NCBI GenBank assembly: GCA_964408085.1
Contig: CAYOYB010000004.1
Span: 1-64,000, forward strand
DNA length: 64,000 nucleotides
Direction: 5' to 3'
Source of the DNA: CAJLIR01 sp964408085
Lineage (GTDB): Bacteria; Bacillota_I; Bacilli_A; RF39; UBA660
Shown here: in pieces, positions 17,975 through 27,530 of the stretch
Numbering within the stretch: position 1 is the first letter of the stretch
Layout: every line of letters starts with the position of its first letter
Position numbers and translations under genes: made by a program
The notes under the pieces: model-generated
The model's input: only the letters and a program-made list of their open reading frames with translations
Told to the model about the DNA's origin: nothing
Databases searched by the model: none

Positions 17975-19759
17975 TTAGTAACCTCCACCACTACCAAATG
18001 AATCTAATTCTTGCTCTGTTACGACAACATTTATTCGCATACGTCTACTACCACATACAAATAATGCTTCACCTTGATTATATCTCTTAATACTTTCTTT
18101 TTCATTTTCATTTAAATCTATTAATTTAGCTAAATCTTCAACAGCTTGTTTTTTTAGCCCCATAATTAAATAATAAGATGCATTATCAAAAATTGCTTTA
18201 CCTTGAGTTATTACATTATGATCACTAAAATCACTAGGTTGCTGAGTAATAATAATTGTTCCAGTATTATATTTACGAGCACGTCTTTGAATTTGCGCTA
18301 AAAAGTCTGCTCCTAAAGTATTACTTCCACTAAGTAGAACATGAGCTTCATCAACTGTTAATACAGTATTTATTGATCTATCTAAAGTAAGACCCCATGC
18401 ATATTTTAAAATATTAAAGAATAAAGCATTTCTTATATTTGTATCAGCATTCATAAGTTCCCTTATATTAAATACAATAAACTGACTATTAGAAGAAATA
18501 GTTGTATGACCATCAAAATAGTATTTTAATTCTTTAGTAATTGGTCTAATCTTAATCTCCAATTTTTCTAAAATATCTTTTTCATGACTTTGTTCTGGCA
18601 TTGATAAAATTCTACCTTTAATTGTCGCATAAACATCCCTAAATGTTGGATAATCTTCTGATTTAAATTTTGTAAAATCAGTATCAAAATTCATACCAAA
18701 ACGTCTATAAGTATCTTGGACAACCTCACTAAACATTGTTAAAACATCTTCTTCTATATTAGGATCATAATATTTAAGAAAAGCTTTTATTGTTTGTAAA
18801 GTTCTAGTTAAAACAGTATATCCTAAACCTTCTTTAACCTCGTCTTCATCGGCATCTAAAACAACCTCTAGTGGATTAATCATACCATATTCTCCACCTT
18901 TTCCTAGGTCAATGAAATCACCATCATACATAGCTGCCATTTCTTCGAATTCACCTTCAGGGTCAATAATAACAATTTGGCAGTTATTTCTAATATGTGA
19001 ACGTAATATCAATTTAGCTGCTGTTGACTTTCCAGAACCAGAAGTACCAAGAATTATCAAATTAGCGTTATTACGATTGTGCTCCTTCTTTATTTGAAAT
19101 AAGAATTGATTAAATAAAATAACACCACCTGAGAAATCAACACCCAATAAAGTAGCAAGACCTGGATCCTTAATACTATCAAAAATAAATGGATACATAG
19201 CTGCCATTGTTGGTGTTGGAATAGGTGTACCAATTCTTTCTTCTATATCTTGTTTAGGGAAGATAGGAATCATCGATTTTAATACTTTTTCCTGTTCAAA
19301 TCTTAACGGAAAAGCTTTAAGTTCCATTGCTTCTAAATAATTTCGAACTTGGAACTTCTTACTTGTTAATTCTTCAGCTGAATCAGCAGTTATCATAATA
19401 TGCATTTGAAAATCATAAATTTTTGATTGACTTGCCGCAATTTGTGAAATAAATTGTTCCAAAGATTCATAATCTTGCCTAATTCTTTCTTGAATTGTTT
19501 TATCATTTTCTTCATGATATCTTTGTTTTAAATCAGCTATTTCCTTATTTAACATTTTTCTTAAAATATCAAAAGGTAATGGCAAATGTTTAATAACAAC
19601 CTTTATACCAGACATACTTGTCAATGACGACAAATAGCCAGGCTCAATATATTTAGGATATGATACAACTGTCATAATACAAGCGTGTTTATCACTAATA
19701 ATAAAATCAGAAGCTTTAAATTCTAGTCCCTTAGGAGCTATTTGACTCTTAATATCCAT
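17975..19759 (-). CDS. virB4: VirB4-type ATPase
   Basis: 594 residues. The C-terminal two thirds are a VirB4/TraE ATPase: Walker A GTSGSGKST (238-246), the following IVIIDPEGEFEEMA segment, and Walker B TVLTVDEAH (465-473) with a QRRARKYNTGTIIITQQP motif. VirB4 powers pilus assembly and substrate transfer from the inner side of the membrane. Its N-terminal domain begins IKSQIAPKGLEFKASDF. The usual region before this is encoded as a separate gene that overlaps by 11 bases upstream, so the protein seems split in two. Confidence 0.93.
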   Translation of the reverse strand: MDIKSQIAPKGLEFKASDFIISDKHACIMTVVSYPKYIEPGYLSSLTSMSGIKVVIKHLPLPFDILRKMLNKEIADLKQRYHEENDKTIQERIRQDYESLEQFISQIAASQSKIYDFQMHIMITADSAEELTSKKFQVRNYLEAMELKAFPLRFEQEKVLKSMIPIFPKQDIEERIGTPIPTPTMAAMYPFIFDSIKDPGLATLLGVDFSGGVILFNQFLFQIKKEHNRNNANLIILGTSGSGKSTAAKLILRSHIRNNCQIVIIDPEGEFEEMAAMYDGDFIDLGKGGEYGMINPLEVVLDADEDEVKEGLGYTVLTRTLQTIKAFLKYYDPNIEEDVLTMFSEVVQDTYRRFGMNFDTDFTKFKSEDYPTFRDVYATIKGRILSMPEQSHEKDILEKLEIKIRPITKELKYYFDGHTTISSNSQFIVFNIRELMNADTNIRNALFFNILKYAWGLTLDRSINTVLTVDEAHVLLSGSNTLGADFLAQIQRRARKYNTGTIIITQQPSDFSDHNVITQGKAIFDNASYYLIMGLKKQAVEDLAKLIDLNENEKESIKRYNQGEALFVCGSRRMRINVVVTEQELDSFGSGGGY

Positions 19760-20309
19760 CGCTCATCACCGTCCCAAATGTCGTTGTTTGACCTCCATTT
19801 AAGAAATTATCTAAAACCATTCTTAAATCATCATTAGAGGTTTGCATTGTAGTTAAACCTGCATTAGCAAAATTATTAATTAAATTTCTAATACGTTTTT
19901 GAATTACTTCAATATCTTTGTGTTTAAATAAAAGGAAATATTCTGTATCAACTACATTGTTATTCATAAACATATTAGCTTTTTGAATATCTTGTGTAAT
20001 TAACTTCCTTTTAGCTTGACTAGTAACTGAATTATATAAAAGTTGAAGTTGTGATAAATATACATGAATATCAACTGGACGATCTGCTACAATTATCCAA
20101 AACTCATAATCAATCATATTATATACATTTTTTAAATTCGAAATAATAATATCTTGAGCTTCTTGCTCCAAAATGAATATATTTCTAGGTCTAATTTTAA
20201 CCCCCGAAACTTTCAAATTATCCTCTAAAATAATCATACCATTTGTTATACTTTTGATAGGAACAAAAGCTTCATTAGTATACTTACTTTTTGAATTTGT
20301 TGACTTCAT
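19749..20309 (-). CDS. VirB4 N-terminal-domain-like protein, separate gene
   Basis: 186 residues, soluble. It begins with the VirB4/TraC N-terminal pattern AFVPIKSITNGMIILEDN, VSGVKIRPRNIF, followed by an alpha/beta domain with DYEFWIIVADRPVDIHVYL. It lacks a P-loop. The gene overlaps the ATPase gene by 11 bases and the PrgI-like gene by 26 bases, which suggests translational coupling and a stable complex with the ATPase. It reads as the first domain of VirB4, split off. I rely on layout and on the small motif, not on a database match. Confidence 0.65.
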   Translation of the reverse strand: MKSTNSKSKYTNEAFVPIKSITNGMIILEDNLKVSGVKIRPRNIFILEQEAQDIIISNLKNVYNMIDYEFWIIVADRPVDIHVYLSQLQLLYNSVTSQAKRKLITQDIQKANMFMNNNVVDTEYFLLFKHKDIEVIQKRIRNLINNFANAGLTTMQTSNDDLRMVLDNFLNGGQTTTFGTVMSDGY

Positions 20310-20607
20310 CTATATAACACCAACCTTTCCATACAAACTTTTGTCTAGATGTAATATATTTAAAGAAAATAGCAATAAATTTTCTAACATTGTGATAATA
20401 CGCTAACGGAAATACCAGAAAAGCACAAAAGACTCCTGGTATTAGCGCAATTATCGTATAAGTCATTTGTTCTATAGGTAAAGCTAATAATAAAATAAAC
20501 GAAATTATTACTCCTATCGATAAAATTACTAAATCAGTTGGTTTAAATAAACCTAAAATTAATGCTGATTTTTTTGAATTAGCTGGTATAAGAAAATTAT
20601 TATACAC
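20284..20607 (-). CDS. PrgI/VirB3-like membrane protein
   Basis: 107 residues with two membrane helices near the middle (LVILSIGVIISFILLLALP and IIALIPGVFCAFLVFPLAYY) and basic ends. Size, topology and location directly before VirB4 match the PrgI family of Gram-positive conjugation systems (VirB3 counterpart). It begins with GTG at 20607, preceded by GGAGGGG. PrgI-type proteins dock the VirB4 ATPase to the membrane. Its 3' end overlaps the next gene. Confidence 0.75.
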   Translation of the reverse strand: MYNNFLIPANSKKSALILGLFKPTDLVILSIGVIISFILLLALPIEQMTYTIIALIPGVFCAFLVFPLAYYHNVRKFIAIFFKYITSRQKFVWKGWCYIDEVNKFKK

Positions 20608-20624
20608 TAGTTACCCCTCCCTTT

Positions 20625-22823
20625 TTATTTTTGTCTTTTATTTACTCTATCAATTGCTTCAATATCTTTATTGTAGCCTGCTATATCTTTATTCATCTGA
20701 TTAATAGCACCTTGATATTTCTTATATTCTGCATCTTTATCATTATATCTTCTCTTCCAATATGCTTCTTCATTAGTAGCACTAGTAAGTCTTCTATTAT
20801 AAGCATCAACACGTTTGATATCATCCTCAATACGATTTTGAAGTGTATTAAAGTTAGTAGAATTAGTCATATTAAACTTACTTTCAAACTCTGACAATTG
20901 ATCAGCACTTACTCCTCTATGAGCATTTGTATATAATTTTCTATAATCAGAATATGATAATTGACTAAATTTCTTAGTTACGCCATCAACTTCAAATGTA
21001 TAATCTTGTAGTTGTTCATTATAAGTTCCGCCTAATTCCTTAAATCTATCTTTATCTATCTTTTCCTCATTATCACGAAGATTTTGTAGCTCGTGAACAG
21101 CATTATTATGTTGTTGTAAAGCAGCCATTCGCTCACTAGATAGTGTTGAAAGTTGATTTTGAGCATCACGCAATTTATTTTCTGTACTCTTGATATCTGC
21201 CTTTATACGTCCTTTTGGACTATAGCTATCTTTAATACCTGCCATTTCGGCAAACTTTCCATATGCTCCTCTAATTGATGGAAGGATTGGATAAGCAGAT
21301 TTATATTTATTACCTGCTGTTGCATAAGTCACGGCTCTTGCATTTCTAATATCACCTGTTCTTGAAATGGCGGTAGACGCAATATTTTTAGCGCTATCCA
21401 TAACATCCATAGGATTTAGACTACCATTCAATCCCTCACCAGATGGTTTGAAACTTTTAAATGCACCCAATGCTGAACGTGCACCTGTTCCAACGGCACC
21501 TGTTCCAAATGCTAAACCTGAACGAAGCAGACCACCGATACCTAACTTACCATTATTCTCATCTTTAATCATTTTACCTGTACCAATAGCATTACCTATT
21601 GCTCCACCAATAATACCACCAGTTACACCAGCAATACCACTAGCTATAGCTGTAGTACTTTTAGCGTCTCTCATAAATCCACCAAGACTACCAAATAGAT
21701 TTTCAATCAATTTTGGAAGTTGTAAAGCAAATAAGAAACAACCAATGATTAAGAATATGATTACTAATGGATAATCTTTAAAAGTATATGCCGTTCCTGA
21801 ATAACCAGCAACACCATTAGAATTAGTTAATATTTTTGTTATAATTAAAATTGCAAAATAGAAAGCTATTAATCTTATAAATAATTCTAGGAATGTTTTT
21901 ATTGTTTCTTTAAGCCATTTATTAAACATACTATTAGAATTATCCTTAGGTTCAATATAAGTAATAATTGGTAATGGTGCAATTAAACTTAAAAATGATA
22001 ATTTAACACTACGAATTGCCACACCTACAGCAATTACTACTAAAACAACTATACAAATTGCACCTATCAATAAACCAAATAAGCCATCAACATGAACAAC
22101 AGCCGTTTTATCGATTTGTAACATAACTACATCAATTAAGGCTTTATACATATTTCGTTCTTCTAAACCTTCACACATGGCTTTATAAATATCTGGGTCT
22201 TCTTTTTGGATAACCTTTTCAACACAATGACTATGGCAAACTTGCTTTTCACCCATATCAGTTGCCTTAATAAATTCATCACAAGATGACAAATCGACAC
22301 CTGTTGTATCACCCCATATATCTGCTTCCGTATTAAAAGTAACAAAAGGAGCCAAAATAGAATAAGCTAAATAATCTGAGGTTTTTATACCAAATCCAAC
22401 TTCAGGATCAACATTCTCTGAATCAGCTTTACCAGAACCATTACCAAAAACTAATTTTTCTAAAATTCCATCTTGTAAAATTAATCCTTGTAATTCAAAT
22501 GCTTTTTTAAAAATAGTGTTTATAGTTCCAAGTAAAACTAGAACCACTACTACTTTAGTTAAAATTTTACCAGCCCCAGCCTGTTGGTCCGCAATCTTAT
22601 CAGGATTGGTAATATATTGAATGACAGAAAAGGCTAGTTTAAATATCATGAATAATCCAATAAGTCCAAAAACATTACTTTTCAATTTGTCAAAGGCATC
22701 ACTACCAAGCAAATCCGCATCAGCTAACATCACAATCAAATTATATAATGATCGAACCATAAAGCTAATAAATTTAAAAACAAAAGTACTAAGTAAATTA
22801 GAAACAGCTCTTACTAATGACAT
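20625..22823 (-). CDS. VirB6/TrbL-like membrane channel protein with coiled-coil tail
   Basis: 732 residues. An N-terminal amphipathic segment, about seven membrane helices to residue 380 (FGLIGLFMIFKLAFSVIQY, then a large outer loop with four close Cys, then IGAICIVVLVVIAVGV and others), matching VirB6/TrbL. A Gly/Ala-rich segment and a long charged coiled coil (about 530-732; DIKSTENKLRDAQNQLSTLS) follow, likely cytoplasmic. VirB6 proteins form part of the translocation channel. It is a paralogue of the next gene, sharing the first 120 residues' pattern. A promoter (22853-22887) precedes it. Confidence 0.8.
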   Translation of the reverse strand: MSLVRAVSNLLSTFVFKFISFMVRSLYNLIVMLADADLLGSDAFDKLKSNVFGLIGLFMIFKLAFSVIQYITNPDKIADQQAGAGKILTKVVVVLVLLGTINTIFKKAFELQGLILQDGILEKLVFGNGSGKADSENVDPEVGFGIKTSDYLAYSILAPFVTFNTEADIWGDTTGVDLSSCDEFIKATDMGEKQVCHSHCVEKVIQKEDPDIYKAMCEGLEERNMYKALIDVVMLQIDKTAVVHVDGLFGLLIGAICIVVLVVIAVGVAIRSVKLSFLSLIAPLPIITYIEPKDNSNSMFNKWLKETIKTFLELFIRLIAFYFAILIITKILTNSNGVAGYSGTAYTFKDYPLVIIFLIIGCFLFALQLPKLIENLFGSLGGFMRDAKSTTAIASGIAGVTGGIIGGAIGNAIGTGKMIKDENNGKLGIGGLLRSGLAFGTGAVGTGARSALGAFKSFKPSGEGLNGSLNPMDVMDSAKNIASTAISRTGDIRNARAVTYATAGNKYKSAYPILPSIRGAYGKFAEMAGIKDSYSPKGRIKADIKSTENKLRDAQNQLSTLSSERMAALQQHNNAVHELQNLRDNEEKIDKDRFKELGGTYNEQLQDYTFEVDGVTKKFSQLSYSDYRKLYTNAHRGVSADQLSEFESKFNMTNSTNFNTLQNRIEDDIKRVDAYNRRLTSATNEEAYWKRRYNDKDAEYKKYQGAINQMNKDIAGYNKDIEAIDRVNKRQK

Positions 22824-22852
22824 TTATTACCACACCTCCCAAGGGCTATATT

Positions 22853-22887
22853 ATTATAGTATACCATATAATCTATTAACAATTCAA
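22853..22887 (-). promoter_or_regulatory. Possible internal promoter before the first VirB6-like gene
   Basis: On the minus strand TTGAAT (22882-22887), 18 bases, TATACT with an upstream TGG (22858-22863). A second, overlapping pair TTGTTA/TATAAT (18-base spacer) ends at 22853. The gene begins about 30 bases further on. Confidence 0.45.
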
Positions 22888-22902
22888 TTATTTTAAGTAT
22901 AA

Positions 22903-24960
22903 TTATTGTCCTTTTATATATTTATTTAACAATTCTAATCTTTCCTCAATATCATCAAGTTCTTTTTGCATTTCTTCTTGTTTTGAATATAACTCATCAT
23001 ATTTATCATATGTTTCTTGATTTATAACATCTGAGCCTTCACCACGAGCATTCATTTCACTAACATATTCTGCATAATTATCATAATGTTGCTCGAATGC
23101 TTTTTCAATATTACCTGGATTATCCTCAGAGGCCAAACTAAATGATAAATATTCTTGACCTTGTTTATACGAATCTTGTAAATTAGTTTGACGAGTTTCA
23201 AGTGCTGTTACTTCTGATTTCATATCATCAACAGACAAATCAGATATACCAGTTCTTCTTGCTTGGCGTTTCATACTACTTTCAGTTATACTAGCTGTAA
23301 CATCACCAGATTTATAAGCACCTTTATTCTCAACTAATTTTTTAGCTGTTTTGTACCCAGAACTTACACCACCAGCAACGATACTACCTGGAACTCTTAA
23401 TACACTAATTGGAGCACCAGCTACATTCTTAATAGTAGAACCAAATACTCCCAATTTTCCAAAAAATCCGCTAGATTGAGCTAAATTTGTTTTAAAGTTT
23501 TTAATACTTCCTGAAGCATTTGAAAAACTAGTTTTCACATTTCTAATGTTTTCAGGAGTCGCCGCTATATTAGCAGCTGTTCCACCAATTGTAGAAATTC
23601 CAATAGCAGAAGCCCCAATAGCAAATTTTCCCACATCTTTAATTAAACTTAAAAAACCATTCTCCTTATTTAAGTTAAATAAAGTACATAATAATTGTGG
23701 CATTTGGAAAGCAAACAAGAAAATACCAATTATAATAAATACATTTACCATTATTTCGTTCTTTGAAGCCGTACTTAATAACCATTTAAATAATAAAACT
23801 GAAAAAAATACTACTGCCAATCTAATAAACAATTGTAAATATGTTGTAATAGTTTCCTTAAGCCAACCATTAAATAATTTACTATCTTTAACATCAATAT
23901 AAGATATAATTGGAATTGGTGAAATTACCTGTAAAAAAGCTAATTTAATGCATCTAATCGCAATATTAACACAAATAATCACTAATAAGAACGTTACAAG
24001 TAACCCTACCAATGTAGCTAGGATAAAATGATACTCAAAAATAAAATCACCATCAGAATATGTCTCTGTTTCGGGATTACACGCATGACCATGTATACCA
24101 CTATAAAATACTGGATCAGTTTCTATAGCTGTTACAATTTCCGCTGATAGCATAGTCGAAACAGATTTTTCATCTCTAGCCTTATTGATTAAATCATATA
24201 CATATTTTCCGTCTCTAACACCACAATAATGCGTCCATTCTGGAAACATAGTAATAGCGGGATCCTTACCAGATTTGCAATTATAATATAAATCTCGACT
24301 ATCAGGATAAACACCATTAGCATTTGGCACACCATAGGCAGCATTTCGTGTTGATGGATAATATAAATAATAAGCACATTTAGGCAATGTAGGGCATAAT
24401 TCACCACCAGGAACTGGCACACAACAATACTTTAAATCGATTGCATTTGTTGACTTATCTTCTTCTAAAAATATATTAGGGCAATCATCAAAAGCTAAAG
24501 CTAAAGGGCCAGAAACATTATAATCTAAAAAATTACTAAAAACTAAATAGCTAACTTCATCACTAATATTTTCGAGTTCTTTTTCACCAATTCTATTTCC
24601 AAGAACAATATTTCCAATAATATTATCACGCAAAATAATTCCTTGTAATTGATAAGCTTTTTCAAAAATTACAGGAACTGTAGGAATTAAAACTAAAGCA
24701 ATAATAACTCTTTGAACTATTTTTATAGCTGATTGTTGTTTATCGGGATTAATAATATAATTAATTATAACTAAAGCTAATTTAAATAACATAAATAGAC
24801 CAATTATACCGTATATACGCTCTATAATGTCATTAATATATTTATTCGCTATATTAACATCAGCAAGTTGTAAAATTAGTGTATAAATTTTACTAATTAA
24901 ATCAGCGATAAAAATATCTACTGAAGCAAATAAAGATCTAACACTAGATACAAAATCCAT
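22903..24960 (-). CDS. VirB6/TrbL-like membrane channel protein, second copy
   Basis: 685 residues with the same plan as the 732-residue neighbour: LYGLIGLF-type first helices (IYGIIGLFMLFKLALVIINYI), a conserved INPDK turn, a large Cys-containing outer loop (about 150-300, longer here), more helices, a Gly/Ala/Ser-rich segment and a charged coiled-coil end. Two VirB6-like proteins in one system suggest a hetero-oligomeric channel or two states of the machine. It lies 28 bases downstream of a VirB2-like pilin gene. Confidence 0.8.
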   Translation of the reverse strand: MDFVSSVRSLFASVDIFIADLISKIYTLILQLADVNIANKYINDIIERIYGIIGLFMLFKLALVIINYIINPDKQQSAIKIVQRVIIALVLIPTVPVIFEKAYQLQGIILRDNIIGNIVLGNRIGEKELENISDEVSYLVFSNFLDYNVSGPLALAFDDCPNIFLEEDKSTNAIDLKYCCVPVPGGELCPTLPKCAYYLYYPSTRNAAYGVPNANGVYPDSRDLYYNCKSGKDPAITMFPEWTHYCGVRDGKYVYDLINKARDEKSVSTMLSAEIVTAIETDPVFYSGIHGHACNPETETYSDGDFIFEYHFILATLVGLLVTFLLVIICVNIAIRCIKLAFLQVISPIPIISYIDVKDSKLFNGWLKETITTYLQLFIRLAVVFFSVLLFKWLLSTASKNEIMVNVFIIIGIFLFAFQMPQLLCTLFNLNKENGFLSLIKDVGKFAIGASAIGISTIGGTAANIAATPENIRNVKTSFSNASGSIKNFKTNLAQSSGFFGKLGVFGSTIKNVAGAPISVLRVPGSIVAGGVSSGYKTAKKLVENKGAYKSGDVTASITESSMKRQARRTGISDLSVDDMKSEVTALETRQTNLQDSYKQGQEYLSFSLASEDNPGNIEKAFEQHYDNYAEYVSEMNARGEGSDVINQETYDKYDELYSKQEEMQKELDDIEERLELLNKYIKGQ

Positions 24961-24988
24961 TTACATCACTCTTTCTAGCAAAAAACTA

Positions 24989-25336
24989 TTATAAACATGT
25001 TCCCCCATGATCTACACCAGATATATCTAAAATCCAGTCTAATAATAATGGTAAAATAAATAAAATCACAATTGCAATTAATCTTTTAGCAAAATTTTGA
25101 CCAGCTTTTTTCAAACTATCATCCTTACCACTAGTAATCGCTTTAAAAAAGTCTAGTATACCTAAAACTATCCCAATTGCTAAAGCAACCCATTTTACCA
25201 TATCAAATAAATCTTTCAAAAATTCAGCAATATTTGAACCAACTACTTGTTTACAATCAGTAGCTGCCATTATCCTTCCTGTTAAAGAAAAAAAAGAAAG
25301 GAAGAAAAACATAAATGTATTTTTAATTTTTTTCAT
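24989..25336 (-). CDS. VirB2-like pilin with signal peptide
   Basis: 115 residues from the ATG at 25336 (GGAGG 6 bases before). A signal peptide ending near IMAA, a short Cys-containing segment, then two membrane helices around the loop LDFFKAITSGKDDSLKKAGQNFAK. A closing Cys sits in the last three residues. The loop is the same module as in the proteins at 7964-10083 and 25595. VirB2/TrbC subunits form the pilus or line the channel of type IV secretion systems. It has its own promoter (25363-25391), so it may be made in larger amounts than the rest of the operon. Confidence 0.75.
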   Translation of the reverse strand: MKKIKNTFMFFFLSFFSLTGRIMAATDCKQVVGSNIAEFLKDLFDMVKWVALAIGIVLGILDFFKAITSGKDDSLKKAGQNFAKRLIAIVILFILPLLLDWILDISGVDHGGTCL

Positions 25337-25362
25337 ATAAGCCTCCAGCATTTCTCATAATA

Positions 25363-25391
25363 ATTATACCATACAAAAAATAATAAAACAA
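25363..25391 (-). promoter_or_regulatory. Internal promoter before a VirB2-like pilin gene
   Basis: On the minus strand TTGTTT (25386-25391), 17 bases, TATAAT (25363-25368). It lies in a 258-base gap inside the otherwise compact operon. Confidence 0.6.
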
Positions 25392-25489
25392 TAAAAAGTA
25401 ATTGAACTAAACCATCATATATGAATTAATAAAGCATTAAAAATATATAATATAAAAACTATTAAACCAATTTATTAAAAGCATTATAA

Positions 25490-25514
25490 AAGGATGATTT
25501 TTCATCATCCTCTA
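25490..25514 (-). terminator. Hairpin between the two VirB2-like genes
   Basis: AGGATGAT-GAAAA-ATCATCCT on the minus strand followed by TTTTATAATG. About 80 bases after the stop of the 118-residue pilin gene. A probable partial terminator that would let the upstream pilin be expressed as a short mRNA. Confidence 0.6.
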
Positions 25515-25594
25515 TAATTAATTTCTTTGTCAAATTCATTATCTAGCAATTTTATCTGATAAAGAATTAAAATAATTCAAAAGTTAGTTTCAGT

Positions 25595-25951
25595 TTATTT
25601 TCCACAATCATTATTAACAAAACAATCGAAGCAACCCCAAAATTTATTATTTTCTGATTTATCCCCACCAACTAATGAAACTACAAATTGAACCAATGAA
25701 ACTACAAAGAATACCAAAACGGCAATAACTAATCTCTTAATTAATAATCCTTGATTTTTCTTTATATCATCTTCCTTTTGGGACATTACAGCTTTACCTA
25801 AATCTAGTAAACCAAAAAATACAACCATAATTGGAATAACTACTTTCATTATATTAATTATTGTTGAAATAGAAGTAGGAAGAACAGTATCGAATTCTAT
25901 TTCACCTCCACCACAACTAGTTGTTGCTAAAACATTAATTAAATCTGTCAT
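25595..25951 (-). CDS. VirB2-like pilin
   Basis: 118 residues: a short polar start with one Cys (TSCGGGE), a first helix (IMKVVIPIMVVFFGLL), the loop DLGKAVMSQKEDDIKKNQ, a second helix, and a tail with three Cys ending at CGK. It is nearest in design to the 107-residue protein at 8895. The start codon follows GGGAGG. A strong promoter (25973-26001) lies just upstream and a hairpin lies downstream, so it is probably transcribed on its own at a high level. Confidence 0.75.
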   Translation of the reverse strand: MTDLINVLATTSCGGGEIEFDTVLPTSISTIINIMKVVIPIMVVFFGLLDLGKAVMSQKEDDIKKNQGLLIKRLVIAVLVFFVVSLVQFVVSLVGGDKSENNKFWGCFDCFVNNDCGK

Positions 25952-25972
25952 TATAATACCTCCCTAAAGCTT

Positions 25973-26001
25973 ATATTACATTAAAACTTAGCAAAAGTCA
26001 A
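25973..26001 (-). promoter_or_regulatory. Internal promoter before a VirB2-like pilin gene
   Basis: On the minus strand TTGACT (25996-26001), 17 bases, TAATAT (25973-25978), placed in the 58-base gap after the TadZ-like gene. Confidence 0.6.
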
Positions 26002-26009
26002 TATTTAGC

Positions 26010-27011
26010 TTAAAACAACCCCAATATTTTATTCTTTTTTGACATTTCCTCGTCAGTTTCAACTTCAAATCCTAATTTCAATAAAAATCTACTTAAAGCG
26101 TGAATGTTTCTTTCACGATCATCTAATGGTGGTAAATTATAATATACTTTAGATTTTGATTCATACTCAAATTCCAAAATATCCTTAGAACTTAATAAGC
26201 TCTTATTTAAAATTAACTTTTTCTCTTCTTTTTTTACTTTTGAAAATGCATTTCGATCTAGCATCATTAATTTATTTAACTTAATAATTGATGGCTCTAC
26301 TAAGCACAACACATCATTACATAAGCTTTCAGCCTGACGACTAGTATTAATATCAATTAACGCAATATCTTTATCACTATATTTTACAATTGCATTACCA
26401 ATATCATTACTAGTTGAATTAACCATATCCTTATCGTTAAAATAAATAAAATCACGTTTATCAACTTCAATAGCTACTACTGAATAATGTTTTGATAAAA
26501 GTTTTTTCATCATATATATTAAAGTTGAAGCCCCAGCTTGCTTAGTAAGATTTTTAACTCCTATTACAATTGTTCCTCTACCTCTAGCATAAGTTTCTCC
26601 ACTTTCACCATCATCATCATTTTTCTCTACTTCTAATTGATGAATATGAGCTACATCACGATAAGTGTTTGGATGATTATATAAATACATAATACCTTCA
26701 GCATTTTTAGTAAAATTATAAATTCCCATCGAAATTAATTTAGATAAATACTCAGTTGAAGAACTTTCAATTGTATCATCTAAAAGTAAAATTACCTTTT
26801 CCATATCTAGAGCAATAGAAAGTTTTTGAAGATTTTTAATATCCTTATAATCCTTTATTGCAGTTATATCTAAAATCATTCTTTGAAAATAAAAGTTTTG
26901 AAAAGTTGAAATAATTTCTTCTGCCTCAAATTCTCCATTCAAAGATTTAATTATATCAATATCTAAACCTTGTAACATTGCATTATATTTGTTTGTTATA
27001 ATTACGTTCAT
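26010..27011 (-). CDS. tadZ: TadZ/CpaE-like ATPase
   Basis: 333 residues. An N-terminal receiver-like domain (1-110) and a C-terminal ParA/MinD-like domain starting near residue 145 (GTIVIGVKNLTKQAGASTLIY). TadZ proteins place the Tad pilus machine at a site on the inner membrane. The P-loop is degenerate: the usual KGG-x-GKT is replaced by TKQAGAST, without the second invariant Lys, although the first Lys remains. A CpaE-like IDINTS segment follows. It lies directly between the pseudopilins and the VirB2-like pilins, at the join of the two machine parts. Confidence 0.7.
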   Translation of the reverse strand: MNVIITNKYNAMLQGLDIDIIKSLNGEFEAEEIISTFQNFYFQRMILDITAIKDYKDIKNLQKLSIALDMEKVILLLDDTIESSSTEYLSKLISMGIYNFTKNAEGIMYLYNHPNTYRDVAHIHQLEVEKNDDDGESGETYARGRGTIVIGVKNLTKQAGASTLIYMMKKLLSKHYSVVAIEVDKRDFIYFNDKDMVNSTSNDIGNAIVKYSDKDIALIDINTSRQAESLCNDVLCLVEPSIIKLNKLMMLDRNAFSKVKKEEKKLILNKSLLSSKDILEFEYESKSKVYYNLPPLDDRERNIHALSRFLLKLGFEVETDEEMSKKNKILGLF

Positions 27012-27023
27012 ACTATCACCTTC

Positions 27024-27518
27024 CTATTTATCTCCTAAATCATAAATAATACGTGTTTCACCATAAACAGGCAATTCTAATTGTGCTCCAATAACTGGTA
27101 TATCAAAATACATAAAAGTCTTGACTCCATAATAATATCCGCGTTCTGATGGAAAAGCATAAATACAATAATGATAATTAGAATGTGAATTTAAAGTAAT
27201 TCCACCTTTTTTTGATACACTTTCATCATCACAATTATTTTGTGACCAACCACCATAGTTTGCCTTATAACCAATTTCTGATAATTCGCGATTTATTTGT
27301 TCTTCTAAATCGCTTCCCTCTAAATCAATCGGTTCTGGATTACCGTAAATATCTACCTTAGTATTATATTCAGCATAAGCAGATACATAATGTAGAATTT
27401 TATTTTTTACTTTATTAGCCCTTGAATAATTAACAGCGGCAGTTAAAATAACCATCATTAAAAAAGCAAATGCTAAAACTAAGCCAAATACAAAAGCATT
27501 TCCCATTGATTCTTTCAT
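27024..27518 (-). CDS. TadE-like pseudopilin
   Basis: 164 residues: MKES start, one membrane helix (about 8-30), then an extracytoplasmic domain with a pair of Cys and a closing part PVYGETRIIYDLGDK. The same end (DIPVIG..., PVYGE) occurs in the next gene, so the two are paralogues. TadE/TadF pseudopilins are minor parts of Tad pili. There is no leader before the helix, so no prepilin-peptidase processing is evident. Confidence 0.65.
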   Translation of the reverse strand: MKESMGNAFVFGLVLAFAFLMMVILTAAVNYSRANKVKNKILHYVSAYAEYNTKVDIYGNPEPIDLEGSDLEEQINRELSEIGYKANYGGWSQNNCDDESVSKKGGITLNSHSNYHYCIYAFPSERGYYYGVKTFMYFDIPVIGAQLELPVYGETRIIYDLGDK

Positions 27519-27530
27519 TTAACCACATCC

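Noticed and set aside
19749..20309. A frameshifted VirB4 pseudogene
   Set aside because: The short gene has its own start, is intact, and overlaps the next gene in the manner of translationally coupled partners.
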